DNA of 6,790 nucleotides from CAYOMP01 sp964405075 (GTDB taxonomy: Bacteria > Bacillota > Clostridia > Lachnospirales > Lachnospiraceae): contig CAYOMP010000153.1 in the NCBI GenBank assembly GCA_964405075.1, positions 1-6,790 of the forward strand, written 5' to 3'. Positions 5,943-6,790 of this stretch are shown piece by piece. Made by a program: the position numbers and the translations under genes. The notes below the pieces were generated by a model. It was not told where the DNA came from. It searched no databases and saw nothing but the letters and a program-made list of their open reading frames with translations. Position 1 is the first letter of the stretch; each line of letters begins with the position of its first letter.

Positions 5943-6008
5943 GTTGCCAGGCATACAACAAAAAGATCTAGTGGACATTTTTTAGTTAGCAGTGAAAATA
6001 ATGTAGTT

Positions 6009-6067
6009 TTTACACATTTACTTTTTACTTACACAAATTTTACATATAAATGGTTAGTAATTTTACA
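6009..6067 (+). promoter_or_regulatory. Repeated TTTACA-like hexamers, candidate Pho box array
   Basis: TTTACT (6017), CTTACA (6028) and TTTACA (6039) start exactly 11 bp apart, and TTTACA recurs at 6009 and 6062. PhoP of Bacillus binds direct repeats of TT[A/T/C]ACA with 11-bp period, and the second gene downstream is a phosphate-binding protein. A weak -10, TAACAT at 6077-6082, would place the repeats at about -70 to -20, as in known Pho promoters. The region is T-rich, so chance is a real alternative. Confidence 0.35.
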
Positions 6068-6119
6068 TTGGACGATTAACATATGACTTGTGAAAAGTGA
6101 GAGATAGGAGGAAAAAAGT

Positions 6120-6335
6120 ATGAATGTAAATTTGAATTCAGTTGAGAAAGTAAAAGAATTCGTAGCAGACGTTTCAAGGTTTGAAGAGGATATTGACCTT
6201 GTATCAGGAAGATTTATTGTAGATGCTAAATCAATTATGGGTATATTTAGCTTGGATTTATCAAAACCATTAATATTAAATGTAAATGGAAAAAATCCAG
6301 AAAGAGTAATGGAAGAACTTAAGAAATATAGCTAA
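6120..6335 (+). CDS. HPr-like protein lacking the catalytic histidine
   Basis: A 71-residue member of the HPr fold family. It aligns without gaps to Bacillus HPr from position 15 onward: 'DAKSIMGIFSL' (35-45) corresponds to 'NLKSIMGVMSL', so S38 matches the regulatory Ser46 site. The position of catalytic His15 is S7, and Arg17 of the 'HARPA' motif is E9. It therefore cannot act as a PEP:sugar phosphotransferase carrier. Known proteins of this type include Crh of Bacillus, which lacks His15, keeps Ser46, and works with CcpA in carbon control. Whether this one is phosphorylated by HPr kinase is unproven. It is shorter than HPr (about 88 residues) at both ends. AGGAGG at 6106-6111 lies 8 bases before the ATG. 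It sits after the glgA terminator and 121 bases before pstS, possibly sharing a transcript with pstS. Confidence 0.85.
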   Translation: MNVNLNSVEKVKEFVADVSRFEEDIDLVSGRFIVDAKSIMGIFSLDLSKPLILNVNGKNPERVMEELKKYS

Positions 6336-6341
6336 GTTCAA

Positions 6342-6358
6342 AATATCCTCAGGATATT
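6342..6358 (+). repeat. Inverted repeat between the HPr-like gene and pstS
   Basis: AATATCCT (6342-6349) and AGGATATT (6351-6358) are exact inverted copies around one C, starting 7 bases after the HPr-like stop codon. There is no T run after it, so it is not a classical terminator. It may be an operator, or an mRNA processing or stability hairpin that sets different expression of the two genes. Confidence 0.35.
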
Positions 6359-6456
6359 AGTTGGTATGAAAGTTCATATTGCTTAATGGCAAGATGACTT
6401 TACATAAATAAAATATGAAAAAAGTAGACAAATGTAAATTATGGAGGAATGAAAAA

Positions 6457-6790
6457 ATGAGAAGTAAAAAATTATTAGGAGTGTTAATGGCAACAACAAT
6501 GATACTTGGTTGTATAGCAGGATGTGGGAGTAATTCTAGCACGGAAAGTAGTTCAACAACAGAGACTACAACAACAGAAGCTACAACAGCAGAAACTGCA
6601 ACAACATTAGAAGAAACTACAACAGAAGTAGTTGAAGCAACATCTGATTTTGATTTATCAAAATCTATTTCAGTAACATCTAGAGAAGATGGTTCTGGTA
6701 CAAGAGGAGCATTCATTGAATTATTTGGAATTGAACAAAAGGATGCTGATGGTAACAAAGTAGATCATACAACAGAAGATGCTAATATTA
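6457..6790 (+). CDS. pstS: Phosphate ABC transporter substrate-binding lipoprotein, 5' part
   Basis: The frame is open from ATG 6457 to the window edge, giving 111 residues of a longer protein. GGAGG at 6443-6447 lies 9 bases upstream; an ATG at 6449 meets a stop after three codons and is not used. Residues 1-22 are a lipoprotein signal: 'MRSKK', a hydrophobic stretch, then the lipobox I20-A-G-C23, so Cys23 should be lipidated and the protein tethered outside the membrane. Residues 25-63 are a Ser/Thr/Glu-rich flexible linker. The mature domain begins with 'ISVTSREDGSGTRGAFIELF', the phosphate-binding loop of the PstS family, where the Ser and Gly-Ser-Gly-Thr segment hydrogen-bonds phosphate. 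It delivers phosphate to PstC/PstA/PstB, expected beyond the right edge. A TTTACA at 6399 and a weak TAAAAT at 6409-6414 hint at a promoter of its own. Confidence 0.88.
   Translation, partial: MRSKKLLGVLMATTMILGCIAGCGSNSSTESSSTTETTTTEATTAETATTLEETTTEVVEATSDFDLSKSISVTSREDGSGTRGAFIELFGIEQKDADGNKVDHTTEDANI

Noticed and set aside
6357..6758. 133-residue minus-strand frame opposite pstS
   Set aside because: It is the antisense shadow of the Thr-rich linker and signal sequence of the PstS gene: a Val/Ser run created by ACA/GAA repeats. It has no ribosome site.

Overview
The window looks like chromosomal DNA of a very AT-rich, Gram-positive anaerobe of the class Clostridia, most likely a member of Lachnospiraceae. 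The evidence is a full-length Spo0A (found only in endospore-forming Firmicutes and their descendants), strong AGGAGG ribosome binding sites, sigma-A promoters with short AT-rich spacers, a DUF1292 protein, and a PstS-type lipoprotein with a Thr-rich linker. The family-level placement is an inference from protein style and was not searched. All six credible genes lie on the + strand, but they form several transcription units rather than one operon.

Layout from left to right: a short non-coding edge with a good promoter; a small acidic DUF1292 protein (145-399); the spo0A control region, with two tandem Spo0A boxes, a sigma-A promoter and a 5' UTR hairpin; spo0A (598-1410); a 713-bp non-coding stretch holding a long RNA-like stem-loop, a candidate 15-codon peptide frame and a 16-bp perfect palindrome next to a TATAAT; a soluble hybrid histidine kinase/response regulator (2124-4133); a probable terminator and a glgA promoter whose -10 lies inside an 11-bp perfect inverted repeat; glycogen synthase glgA (4334-5779) closed by a strong intrinsic terminator; a control region with repeated TTTACA-like hexamers; a His-less HPr-like protein (6120-6335); and the 5' part of a phosphate-binding lipoprotein gene, pstS, cut by the window edge (from 6457).

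Functionally, the left half is about cell-fate signalling (Spo0A and a soluble hybrid kinase that may or may not feed it). The right half is about carbon storage and nutrient sensing: glycogen synthesis, an HPr paralogue that keeps only the regulatory-serine site, and phosphate uptake. No CRISPR array, transposase, tRNA, rRNA or clear mobile element was seen. The most unusual parts are the structured element downstream of spo0A, the dyad around the glgA -10, the HPr-like protein in which the catalytic His position is Ser, and the possible Pho-box array in front of it.
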